Origin: JACQID01 sp035289125
GTDB lineage: Archaea > Aenigmatarchaeota > Aenigmatarchaeia > GW2011-AR5
Direction of reading: 5' to 3'
DNA length: 6,571 bases
Assembly (NCBI GenBank): GCA_035289125.1
Contig: DATDXW010000060.1
Coordinates: 1-6,571 of the forward strand
Below the pieces are notes generated by a model. It was not told where the DNA came from. It ran no database searches and saw only the letters and a program-made list of their open reading frames with translations. Shown one piece after another: positions 1 through 5,760 of the stretch; positions within the stretch are counted from its first letter, which is position 1, and each line of letters begins with the position of its first letter. The translations under genes were made by a program, and so were the position numbers.

Positions 1-1456
1 AGCGATGACGTCTTACGAGATAGCCAGCGTCTCGGTGAAGGAAGTCCTAAAGTCCGGCATAGCAGGGATGGTGGGGACGCTTGCGTCTCTCATTTCCATA
101 TCCGGAAAATACGGCACTGCGCTGGAAGTTGCGATGGGAAGGCATGCGGACGACGTTGTAGTGGAGACGGACGATACAGCAGTGCAGTGCATAAAATATC
201 TGAAAGAAAGAAAGCTGGGCAGGGCGCGCTTCCTGCCCCTGAACCGGTTGCATCCCAGGCCCGTCCGCGAATGCAAGGAAGCCGAGCATATGATGGAGCT
301 GATAAAATTTGAGAAGAAATATTTTAACGTTGTAGCGTACGTGCTTGGCGAGACCGTGGTGAGCAGGAACATAGACGAGGCGAAAAAGCTAAGGGATTTC
401 CGCGTCGTGACTCTGGATGGCGACTTAGTGGAGACGTCCGGCGCAATGACAGGCGGGTTCTACGCGAAAAAACAGAAAGCGGATTATAGCGACAAGATAC
501 GTAAGCTGGAAGAAGAGAGCGAAGCGCTGGAAGAGGAGATACGCTCAATGGGAGAGGAGCTGAAAAAGCTGCAGGGCGAGATGGTAAGCGAGAGCGACGA
601 GGTGAAGAGCCTCCGGGACAGGAAAGCGTCGCTGGAGAAGAAGTTGGACGAGATGAAATCGACGCGCGGCTCCGTATTCAACCAGCGGAGCATCGCGCAA
701 GCGCGGCTCGGCAACTTAAAAATTGAGAAGGCGCGGCTTGAAGCCACGTTAGACCAGATGAAGCTGGACATGCAGGAATTGCGGCATGTCAAGGAATTTT
801 ACGACGTGGCAGAGGAGGAGCTGCAGGAAAAGATACGCCGCGCGATGATAGAGATAAACAAGCTGGGGCCCGTGAATATGAAAGCCATAGAGGATTATAA
901 TGTTGTGGCGGTTGAGTTTGACGAGATAAAGGCGAAGCTTGACAAGCTGACGGATGAGAAAGCGTCCATTCTCCACGTCGTGGAGGAAGTGGAGAAGAGG
1001 AGGCATGGCAAGTTCATGGAGATGTTCGCGGAGGTAGCCAAAAATTATTCGCGCATATACCACGACCTGACAGGAGGCTTCGGGCAGCTGCGGCTTGAGG
1101 AGGAAAATAACATTGACTCAGGCTTACTCATAGAGGCGTCGCCGGAAAACAAAAAAGTCGTTAATCTTGATGCCATGTCCGGCGGCGAGAAAACGTTAAC
1201 GTCGCTTTCGTTCCTGTTCGGTATAATGGAGCATTACGGCTCGCCCTTCTACGTTCTGGACGAGGTGGACGCATCACTGGACAAGGCGAATACGAAGAAG
1301 ATTGTAGAACTGGTGAAAAAGTACTCGAAGGAGAAACAGTTCATAGTGATATCGCACAACGACTTCACCGTCCAGGAAGCCGATAAAGTATTCGGCGTGA
1401 GCATGGAAGAGGGCGTATCGAAGGTATTCAGCGTGAAAATGCCGGTGGTAGCATGA
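1..1456 (+). CDS. smc: SMC chromosome condensation ATPase, C-terminal part (5' truncated by window)
   Basis: Large ATPase subunit of the prokaryotic condensin, which with ScpA and ScpB compacts and segregates the chromosome. The frame is open to the window edge (first full codon at base 2), so the N-terminal head and ingoing arm lie outside. Numbering from the ATG at base 5: SMC hinge at about 17-156, ending in SGAMTGG (145-151); charged coiled coil at about 157-285; the conserved GPVNMKAIEDY element (288-298); ABC signature MSGGEK (391-396, M replacing the usual L); Walker B FYVLDEVD with D-loop ASLD (415-425); H-loop ISHND (449-453). The C-terminal head is of normal length, but the arm between hinge and GPVN is only about 137 residues, against roughly 320-350 in typical SMCs. 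The stop overlaps the scpA start by 4 nt (ATGA). Family assignment is very secure. Confidence 0.97.
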   Translation, partial: AMTSYEIASVSVKEVLKSGIAGMVGTLASLISISGKYGTALEVAMGRHADDVVVETDDTAVQCIKYLKERKLGRARFLPLNRLHPRPVRECKEAEHMMELIKFEKKYFNVVAYVLGETVVSRNIDEAKKLRDFRVVTLDGDLVETSGAMTGGFYAKKQKADYSDKIRKLEEESEALEEEIRSMGEELKKLQGEMVSESDEVKSLRDRKASLEKKLDEMKSTRGSVFNQRSIAQARLGNLKIEKARLEATLDQMKLDMQELRHVKEFYDVAEEELQEKIRRAMIEINKLGPVNMKAIEDYNVVAVEFDEIKAKLDKLTDEKASILHVVEEVEKRRHGKFMEMFAEVAKNYSRIYHDLTGGFGQLRLEEENNIDSGLLIEASPENKKVVNLDAMSGGEKTLTSLSFLFGIMEHYGSPFYVLDEVDASLDKANTKKIVELVKKYSKEKQFIVISHNDFTVQEADKVFGVSMEEGVSKVFSVKMPVVA

Positions 1457-2115
1457 TAGACGACGCGAAGCTGATAATGACAATTATAGGCGGGCACGAC
1501 CTGCAAGACGTGCTCGCAGCCATAACGGTGGACGAAGGAATGGACCCGCTTGACATAGACATATCGCGGCTGGCGAACGGGTTCATGAAATACCTTGAAA
1601 AAATGCGGCAGTTTGACTTTCGTGTGCCCGGGCGGTTCATTCTCATCGCCGCGATACTCTTACGCATGAAGTGCGAGTCAATGCTTGTTGACGAGGTGGA
1701 GGAGAAGGAAATGCGAGGGGAGACGATACCTCCTCTGGACATAAGCAACGTGCCGCAGCTCACGCCTCCAATGACGAGGAAGCCGACACGGCGCGTGACA
1801 CTGGCCGAGCTGGTGAGCGCGCTCAACAAGGCGGTGGAATTTCGCGAGCGCAAGGAAGAGAAGAAACTCCGGCTGCGTGATTGTGTAGAGAAATACATAG
1901 AGCCGGAAGAGGACATAGAGGTGCGTATAACCCGCGTATATGATAGGATAGTCGGCAAGGGTGGTGTCATGATGTTAAAAGAAATAGTCCCGACCTGGGA
2001 GAGGAAGGATATAGTAGAGGCGTTCATGGCGATGCTGTACCTGGTGATGCGCGGGAAAATTTACTGCGTGCAGGAAGAGATGTTTGCTGATATAAAGATA
2101 AGGCTGATAGAATGA
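1453..2115 (+). CDS. scpA: ScpA kleisin subunit of condensin
   Basis: Kleisin that bridges the two heads of an SMC dimer and recruits ScpB; 220 aa, in the usual size range for archaeal ScpA. The N-terminal helical region holds the kleisin signature DPLDIDISRL (31-40), then an amphipathic helix and RFILIAAILLRMKCESML (61-78), the segment that packs on the SMC neck coiled coil. Residues about 80-115 are an acidic/proline-rich linker. The C-terminal part (about 155-220, with GVMMLKEIVPTWERKDIV and a hydrophobic helix LYLVMRGKIY) fits the winged-helix domain that binds the partner SMC head. The ATG lies inside the smc stop (ATGA) and the stop inside the scpB start (ATGA), which implies translational coupling and fixes this start. 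Confidence 0.95.
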   Translation: MIDDAKLIMTIIGGHDLQDVLAAITVDEGMDPLDIDISRLANGFMKYLEKMRQFDFRVPGRFILIAAILLRMKCESMLVDEVEEKEMRGETIPPLDISNVPQLTPPMTRKPTRRVTLAELVSALNKAVEFRERKEEKKLRLRDCVEKYIEPEEDIEVRITRVYDRIVGKGGVMMLKEIVPTWERKDIVEAFMAMLYLVMRGKIYCVQEEMFADIKIRLIE

Positions 2116-2609
2116 ACAAAACGGCGCTTGTAGAGGCAATGCTGTTCACGGCGATAGATCCGATGAGCTTTGAAGAGCTGGAAAAGGCCAGTGGTGCCAA
2201 ACGCGAAGAGCTTGAGAAGATATTGGGTAGCCTGAAGAGCAGGTACTCTTCGGAGGAATATGGGGTGAGGATGTTTGACGCGGGCGGATACAAGCTTGTC
2301 GTGAAGCACGAATATGCGGCGCACGTTTCGCATCTCACGCCGCATGCGGACCTGTCACGGGGCGTGCTTCGCGTGCTGTCAATAATAGCCTATCACCAAC
2401 CGATAGGGCAGGCGGACATGGTGAAGATAATCGGGAACAGGACGTATGAATACGTGAAAGAACTGGCGTCGCGCGGCTTCGTGAAAGCGGACAAAAAGTC
2501 CCGCACGAAAATACTTTCGACTACGAAGCACTTCGAGGAATATTTCGGCGCGAAGGCGGACGAGATAAAGAAGATGGGTAACAAGCATGATAAACAAAGC
2601 AATGGCTAG
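2112..2609 (+). CDS. scpB: ScpB condensin accessory subunit
   Basis: Winged-helix accessory protein that dimerises and binds the central part of ScpA in the SMC-ScpAB complex; 165 aa. Visible features are the N-terminal ALVEAMLFTAIDPMSFEEL (5-23), matching the first winged helix of ScpB, and LSRGVLRVLSIIAYHQPIGQ (81-100), the highly conserved LSxAxLExLAIIAYxQPI motif that opens the second. It continues with ADMVKIIG (101-108) and a final segment ending STTKHFEEYFG (136-146), the ScpB TTxxFLEYFG hallmark. A short basic tail (KKMGNKHDKQSNG) follows and is encoded where rqcH begins. It starts within the scpA stop by a 4-nt overlap and is clearly part of the condensin operon. Confidence 0.94.
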   Translation: MNKTALVEAMLFTAIDPMSFEELEKASGAKREELEKILGSLKSRYSSEEYGVRMFDAGGYKLVVKHEYAAHVSHLTPHADLSRGVLRVLSIIAYHQPIGQADMVKIIGNRTYEYVKELASRGFVKADKKSRTKILSTTKHFEEYFGAKADEIKKMGNKHDKQSNG

Positions 2610-4398
2610 TTTTGAGATAGCGCACGCCGTGCGCGAACTCAAGAGCGTAGAAGGCGCACACATCGGAAAAATATATTATGCCGATAAAGAGCTGGTGCTG
2701 AACACAGGCGGGCTGGACATACGGGCATTCCCGGGCGCATGCTTTCTTGCGAAAGAGAGGAAAGAGTTCGGAAACCCCACGGACTTTGCCATGACTTTGC
2801 GGAAGCATCTCAAGGGCAACATCATAAAGTCCGTTTATCAGCATGGCACAGACCGCGTAGTGGTCATAGAGACGGATGCCGCGCGGCTGATAATCGAGCT
2901 TTTTCACAAGGGGAACTACATCCTTACGGACAAGAACTGGGTGACGGTTATGCCGGCGGAATTTCAGAGATGGAAGGACCGCGTGATTCTGCCCAAGCAG
3001 AAATATTCATTTCCTGAGAGCAGGGACATACGCGACGACGCGACGCTGGAAAAAGAGGCGGCTGGAGGAGTGGAAAAAGCGCTGGTTGTCAACGGATTGG
3101 GCAAATACGCGCGCGAAGCTATGCACGAGGCGGGCGTAAAGGAAGGCCCGCTGGATAGCGGCGGAGTAAAAAGGCTTGCAGGCGTCGTGGAGTCTTTCTT
3201 CACGCGCAGGACGGAAGCCTTTCTGGTGAAGGACATCGGCGGATACGAGGACGCCATTCCTTTCGGAATGAAGATGTACAGCAGTCGGGAAATCATCGCG
3301 ATGCCTACGTTTTCAGAAGCGCTTGCGAAGCTGTATTCCTTTGAGAAAAAACAGGACCCGTATGAAGAAAAGAAAGAGGCGCAGAAAAGAATACTTGAGC
3401 AGCAGAAGAAAAGGATGGACGAATTCATGGCGCAGGGGGCGGAGCAGACGCGAAAAGCGGAGATACTCAAAAGAAATTTTTCTGAAGTGGACGCGCTGCT
3501 AAAGGATGCCACGGCACTGAAGAGCGCAAAAAAGCTAAGGGATGCGTCTGCCCTTTTAGGTAGCAAAATCGTTTCCGTTGACGAGAAAAAAGGGGCGATA
3601 ACCGTGCGCATAGAGGCGGAGGAAATAGAGGTTTCTCTCACCAAGAACCTGGAAAAAAATATAGGCAACATGTACGAGCGCGGGAAGTTCTACGCGGCGA
3701 AAGCCAGGAACGCGACGAAGGAGATGGGGAGGGTGCTTGAGAAGCTTGATACTATAAGCGCAAAGCAGCACGTGAAAGAGGATAAAAAAGAATGGTATCA
3801 CAAATACAGGAACTTCTTCACGTCCGATGGCTTTCTTTGCGTCGGCGGCAAGGACGCGGAAAGCAACGAGTCGCTGATAAAGAAGCATGCCGACGCGAAG
3901 GACGTGGTTCTACATGCGGAGATACACGGCTCGCCTTTCACGGTGATAAAGCCGGGCGACGCGCCCTCTGTCACGGAGCAGGCGATAAAGGAGGCGGCGC
4001 AATTTACGGCGTGCTACTCAAAGGCGTGGCCCATGGGTTTGGGCTCGGTGAACGTTTACTGGATAAAGCCGGAGCAGGTGACGAAGAGCTCGCCGTCCGG
4101 CGAGCACATTGCGAAAGGTTCGTTTATGATTGAAGGGAAGAAAAACTACGTGAATTCCACGAAGCTTGCACTGGCGTGCGCAATTATAAACGGCAAGCTG
4201 TCGGTCGTGCCGCTGGAAACTGCGGCAAGGAAGACGGTGAAATACGTGGAGATAGTGCCGGGCGACACGGATGCGAAGCGGCTTTCCAAGCGCACGCTGG
4301 AAAAATTAAACGCCCTGCTGTCGAAGGCGGAGCAGCACCTCGTAGCAGGAAGCATAGAAAGCAAGATACCGTCCGGGCGCGGGGCGCTCGGGGATTGA
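2587..4398 (+). CDS. rqcH: RqcH / NFACT family ribosome quality-control protein (Rqc2/NEMF homologue)
   Basis: Homologue of eukaryotic NEMF/Rqc2 and bacterial RqcH, which bind obstructed large ribosomal subunits and, where tested, direct C-terminal alanine tailing of stalled chains. The 603 aa show an NFACT-N domain (about 6-250) including the DR motif in QHGTDRVVVIE (D89, R90), a helical/coiled-coil middle (about 255-400, charged, with the conserved LTKNLEKNIGNMYERGKFY stretch at 351-369), and an NFACT-R (DUF814) RNA-binding domain (about 403-521) with WYHKYRNFFTSDGFLCVGGK, HAEIHGSPFTVIK and GSFMIEGKKNY. The start is uncertain. The ATG at 2587 overlaps scpB by 23 nt. The internal ATG at 2602 gives MASFEIAHAVREL, which aligns better with the usual family N-terminus and overlaps by 8 nt. 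Neither has a strong Shine-Dalgarno sequence. It is cotranscribed with the condensin genes by position. Confidence 0.94.
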   Translation: MINKAMASFEIAHAVRELKSVEGAHIGKIYYADKELVLNTGGLDIRAFPGACFLAKERKEFGNPTDFAMTLRKHLKGNIIKSVYQHGTDRVVVIETDAARLIIELFHKGNYILTDKNWVTVMPAEFQRWKDRVILPKQKYSFPESRDIRDDATLEKEAAGGVEKALVVNGLGKYAREAMHEAGVKEGPLDSGGVKRLAGVVESFFTRRTEAFLVKDIGGYEDAIPFGMKMYSSREIIAMPTFSEALAKLYSFEKKQDPYEEKKEAQKRILEQQKKRMDEFMAQGAEQTRKAEILKRNFSEVDALLKDATALKSAKKLRDASALLGSKIVSVDEKKGAITVRIEAEEIEVSLTKNLEKNIGNMYERGKFYAAKARNATKEMGRVLEKLDTISAKQHVKEDKKEWYHKYRNFFTSDGFLCVGGKDAESNESLIKKHADAKDVVLHAEIHGSPFTVIKPGDAPSVTEQAIKEAAQFTACYSKAWPMGLGSVNVYWIKPEQVTKSSPSGEHIAKGSFMIEGKKNYVNSTKLALACAIINGKLSVVPLETAARKTVKYVEIVPGDTDAKRLSKRTLEKLNALLSKAEQHLVAGSIESKIPSGRGALGD

Positions 4399-4574
4399 TT
4401 CTCATGATTACACAGCGAAAATGATGCAGGAAACAAAGGCGGATTAGTGCCTCGTAATGACAAATAAGCAAAGCCGAAGATGAGCGTCGCCACGCCAAGT
4501 CGTGCATAGTAAGTCCTTTCCCTGTTTCATTAACAACGCCATCTATTTTTATCCTTTTCGCCGATAAAATTAAA
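4399..4574. other. Gene-free spacer after rqcH
   Basis: These 176 nt separate the condensin-rqcH operon from the next plus-strand gene. I see no convincing coding frame, tRNA or repeat. The T-rich run ATTTTTATCCTTTT near 4545-4558 could act both as an archaeal T-tract terminator for rqcH and as the promoter of the following gene. An AATGATG near 4420-4430 resembles a C box of a guide RNA, but no matching D box follows. Confidence 0.5.
4545..4554 (+). promoter_or_regulatory. Candidate TATA element for the 4575 gene (leaderless)
   Basis: TTTTTATCC is centred about 26 nt before the ATG at 4575, the distance expected from an archaeal TATA box to the transcription start. This predicts a leaderless or nearly leaderless mRNA, in line with the lack of a Shine-Dalgarno sequence before the start (the upstream bases are AT-rich). 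The same TTTATCC core stands at the same distance ahead of the thymidylate kinase gene on the other strand. No experimental support. Confidence 0.4.
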
Positions 4575-4877
4575 ATGCTGGTTAAAGACAACACACTCGT
4601 ATACTTGCAGGCACGGAATGCCATTCCTTTCTACGAGTTTGCTCTCGGCTTGGGAGAGCCTGAAATAATCGCAATGCAGCTCGGGTTCGTGGCGGCTCAT
4701 GTACTGGACAATATTCCGTATGACGAAATGCGAAGAGCGATAAGATGCCGACCGGACACGCCGCATTCTAACTTAAGGCAGGCATTAACCGGGCTGATGG
4801 AAGGAGGCTCTTATGCGCGCATGATGAATACGGAATTTCAATTGATACGGCCGAAATACACCGGTGTCACAGCCTGA
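4575..4877 (+). CDS. Hypothetical protein, 100 aa
   Basis: I do not recognise this family. The 100-residue product has no signal peptide or membrane segment that I can see. Residues 1-25 are mixed (LVYLQARNAIPFYEFALGL), residues 28-43 could be a hydrophobic helix (EPEIIAMQLGFVAAHV), and about 48-82 look helical and basic (YDEMRRAIRCRP, then SNLRQALTGLMEGGSYARMM). Support for coding comes from ordinary amino-acid composition, codon use broadly like its neighbours, an ATG about 26 nt after a TATA-like element, and a stop that just enters the 3' end of the convergent thymidylate kinase gene (11-nt overlap). No operon partner is evident. The alternative is a chance open frame of 300 nt, which I think less likely. 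Confidence 0.58.
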   Translation: MLVKDNTLVYLQARNAIPFYEFALGLGEPEIIAMQLGFVAAHVLDNIPYDEMRRAIRCRPDTPHSNLRQALTGLMEGGSYARMMNTEFQLIRPKYTGVTA

Positions 4878-5433
4878 GCGCCTTCTTCACGTCCTCGTGG
4901 ACTTCGTGCATGTCACGGTTCCCGTTAATGACATGGGTGTCCGGGAACTCCTTTATATAACGGAGATAGTTATCGCGTATCTTTTTTAATTTGCCGAGTT
5001 CTTCAAACAACTCAACGTGCTGGCGCGACTCGCTCATTCTTTGTATGCACACTTCCGGAGGTGTGTCTATGAACACGGTGGCGTCGGGCTTGCGGAAAGG
5101 CGCGTTTATCGCTCTTATGGTCGCGATGTCCACGCCGATCGCGCCAAAAGCATACGTCGAAAGCATGTAGCGGTCGCTTATCACTATTTTATTTTGTTTC
5201 AGGGCCGGCTCTATTTCGCTCTCAAGGTGATGCGCCCGGTCGGCGGCGAAGAGCATCTGCAGCGCGAGCGGCGACGTTGACCACTCGTGGCGCAGGCAGG
5301 ATTTTATGAGCCCTCCTATAAGCCCGTCGCTCGGCTCCTTCGTAAGTAGCGCTTTTTTAGCCAAGTAGTTTTTGAGCAGGTTCGTCTGCGTCGTGATGCC
5401 GGAGCCGTCCAGACCTTCAAGAACGAAGAACAT
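4867..5433 (-). CDS. tmk: Thymidylate kinase (dTMP kinase) with altered Walker A motif
   Basis: Phosphorylates dTMP to dTDP in the dTTP pathway; 188 aa, slightly shorter than the usual 200-215. The fold is recognisable from the N-terminal P-loop strand FFVLEGLDGSG (2-12), TKEP (31-34; family TREPG), LFAADRAHHLE (61-71), the SDRYMLSTYAFGA block (86-98; family DRYxxSxxAYQ) and PDATVFIDTPPEVCIQRM (C-terminal third, family PDLTxxLDxPPExxxxR). A LID region rich in basic residues follows (RQHVELFEELGKLKKIRDNYLRY). The Walker A lysine is replaced: the motif reads GLDGSGITTQ, with I at position 13 where GKS/GKT is normal, so ATP binding must differ or activity may be impaired. The rest of the fold is intact, which argues against decay. 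No Shine-Dalgarno sequence precedes the ATG; a TATA-like element about 26 nt upstream suggests a leaderless message. Confidence 0.92.
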   Translation of the reverse strand: MFFVLEGLDGSGITTQTNLLKNYLAKKALLTKEPSDGLIGGLIKSCLRHEWSTSPLALQMLFAADRAHHLESEIEPALKQNKIVISDRYMLSTYAFGAIGVDIATIRAINAPFRKPDATVFIDTPPEVCIQRMSESRQHVELFEELGKLKKIRDNYLRYIKEFPDTHVINGNRDMHEVHEDVKKALRL

Positions 5434-5452
5434 AGCAACTATTCGGAGAGAA

Positions 5453-5465
5453 CGGATAAATGCTT
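5453..5465 (-). promoter_or_regulatory. Candidate TATA element for tmk (leaderless)
   Basis: Read on the minus strand this is AAGCATTTATCCG, with its TTTATCC core about 26 nt from the tmk ATG, so transcription would begin at or next to the start codon. A second AT-rich candidate on the same strand (TTATATAA near 5509-5517) would give a leader of about 50 nt carrying the hairpin arm. I favour the nearer one because of its spacing and its match to the element ahead of the 4575 gene. Confidence 0.38.
5458..5464. repeat. Direct repeat AAATGCT, left copy
   Basis: The 7-bp AAATGCT occurs here and again at 5533-5539, just outside the 62-bp inverted-repeat structure. The spacing to the repeat arms is unequal (6 nt on the left, 1 nt on the right), so reading it as a target-site duplication is tentative. 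It also overlaps the candidate tmk TATA element. Confidence 0.35.
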
Positions 5466-5470
5466 GTTAT

Positions 5471-5531
5471 CAGAGGAGTGCAGTTTAATACTACGACCTT
5501 CAGGTCGTTTATATAATATTTCACTCCTCTG
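5471..5531. repeat. Stem-loop with perfect 10-bp inverted repeat and nested hairpin
   Basis: The arms are CAGAGGAGTG (5471-5480) and CACTCCTCTG (5522-5531), perfect complements separated by 41 nt. Inside sits a second, compact inverted repeat ACGACCT-TC-AGGTCGT (5493-5508), followed by the AT-rich TTTATATAATATTT. On the plus strand the T/A tract follows the inner hairpin, giving a rough terminator shape. On the minus strand the tract lies upstream of tmk. It may be an RNA structure, a protein-binding dyad, or the remains of a very small mobile element. Confidence 0.7.
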
Positions 5532-5532
5532 G

Positions 5533-5539
5533 AAATGCT
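5533..5539. repeat. Direct repeat AAATGCT, right copy
   Basis: Second copy of the 7-bp repeat at 5458-5464, one base beyond the right arm of the 10-bp inverted repeat. See the left copy for the reservation about unequal spacing. Confidence 0.35.
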
Positions 5540-5554
5540 CAAAAAGCGAAGGTC

Positions 5555-5582
5555 TTTGGCATGCCAAACAACGAAGTTGTTT
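5555..5582. repeat. 14-bp palindrome overlapping a 7-bp-stem hairpin
   Basis: TTTGGCATGCCAAA (5555-5568) is a perfect palindrome. Its last three bases also start a second inverted repeat, AAACAAC-GAA-GTTGTTT (5566-5582), with a 7-bp stem and 3-nt loop. The two share bases, so they exclude each other as RNA hairpins, unless both serve as DNA sites. No T-tract follows closely. Confidence 0.6.
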
Positions 5583-5623
5583 GCGCATACTTCGAGCTTT
5601 AGCCCGAAGTTATTTATTGCGCA
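5582..5623. repeat. Composite hairpin closed by TGCGCA
   Basis: Nested complementary segments: TGCGCA (5582-5587) with TGCGCA (5618-5623), then CTTCG (5590-5594) with CGAAG (5605-5609), then GCT/AGC around a two-base loop with one mismatch between. The unequal internal loop makes it weaker than the other structures, and the TTTATT near 5611 lies inside it. Confidence 0.45.
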
Positions 5624-5630
5624 GGACACG

Positions 5631-5639
5631 CGTCGTCGG
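5631..5639. repeat. Target-site duplication, left copy (CGTCGTCGG)
   Basis: Nine bases identical to 5738-5746 and immediately adjacent to the left end of the 98-bp element. A 9-bp duplication is the length produced by IS903-type transposases. Confidence 0.85.
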
Positions 5640-5737
5640 GGCTTTGTTGAATAAATGGTTTCATACCACAGCCCGTTGTGTTTCAGAAAGCAAACATCGC
5701 AACCCATCGTATTGCGACAGATTATTTAAACAAAGCC
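5640..5737. mobile_element. 98-bp MITE with IS903-like (IS5 family) ends
   Basis: Non-coding miniature element bounded by terminal inverted repeats and a perfect 9-bp direct repeat. The left end is GGCTTTGTTGAATAAATG. The right end, read inward on the minus strand, is GGCTTTGTTTAAATAATC. The two agree in the first nine bases and in 14 of 18 positions. From memory the IS903 terminal repeat is GGCTTTGTTGAATAAATC, matching the left end at 17 of 18 and the right end at 15 of 18. The inner GTTGTGTTTCAG (5675-5686) also resembles the subterminal region of IS903 that follows the transposase stop codon, so this may be an internal deletion derivative of a full element. With no transposase it would need one in trans. 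It lies just upstream of the vapBC promoter. Confidence 0.85.
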
Positions 5738-5746
5738 CGTCGTCGG
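5738..5746. repeat. Target-site duplication, right copy (CGTCGTCGG)
   Basis: Perfect second copy of the 9-bp sequence at 5631-5639, abutting the right terminal inverted repeat. Removing the element and one copy restores a continuous sequence into the vapBC promoter. Confidence 0.85.
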
Positions 5747-5760
5747 GAAACCTTTAAATA
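5745..5760 (+). promoter_or_regulatory. vapBC promoter (BRE plus TATA box)
   Basis: A purine-rich GGGAAACC is followed directly by TTTAAATA (5753-5760), an archaeal BRE/TATA arrangement. Transcription would start near 5782-5786, leaving a leader of about 10 nt. The promoter begins at the edge of the MITE target duplication, so the insertion may have changed upstream control without destroying the core. Confidence 0.65.

Noticed and set aside
4418..4500. Possible C/D box guide RNA (AATGATG followed by CCGA)
   Set aside because: The C box is imperfect and there is no CTGA D box at a suitable distance, nor C'/D' boxes.
4184..4624. Long minus-strand open frame antisense to the rqcH 3' end
   Set aside because: Mostly a shadow of rqcH codons, rich in Pro, Ser, Cys and Arg as expected of antisense reading, with no family resemblance.
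5417..5707. 96-codon open frame on the minus strand across the tmk-vapB intergenic region
   Set aside because: It begins inside the MITE, runs through all the palindromes and into the tmk start, has no promoter or Shine-Dalgarno sequence, and resembles no family; the hairpins explain the sequence better.
5640..5737. Remnant transposase codons on the minus strand of the MITE ending at the TGA complementary to 5683-5685
   Set aside because: At most about a dozen codons remain, too few to identify; kept only as a suggestion within the MITE entry.
5464..5757. 97-codon open frame on the plus strand across the same region
   Set aside because: It spans the hairpins, the whole MITE and both target duplications; the composition is not protein-like and it ends inside the vapBC promoter.
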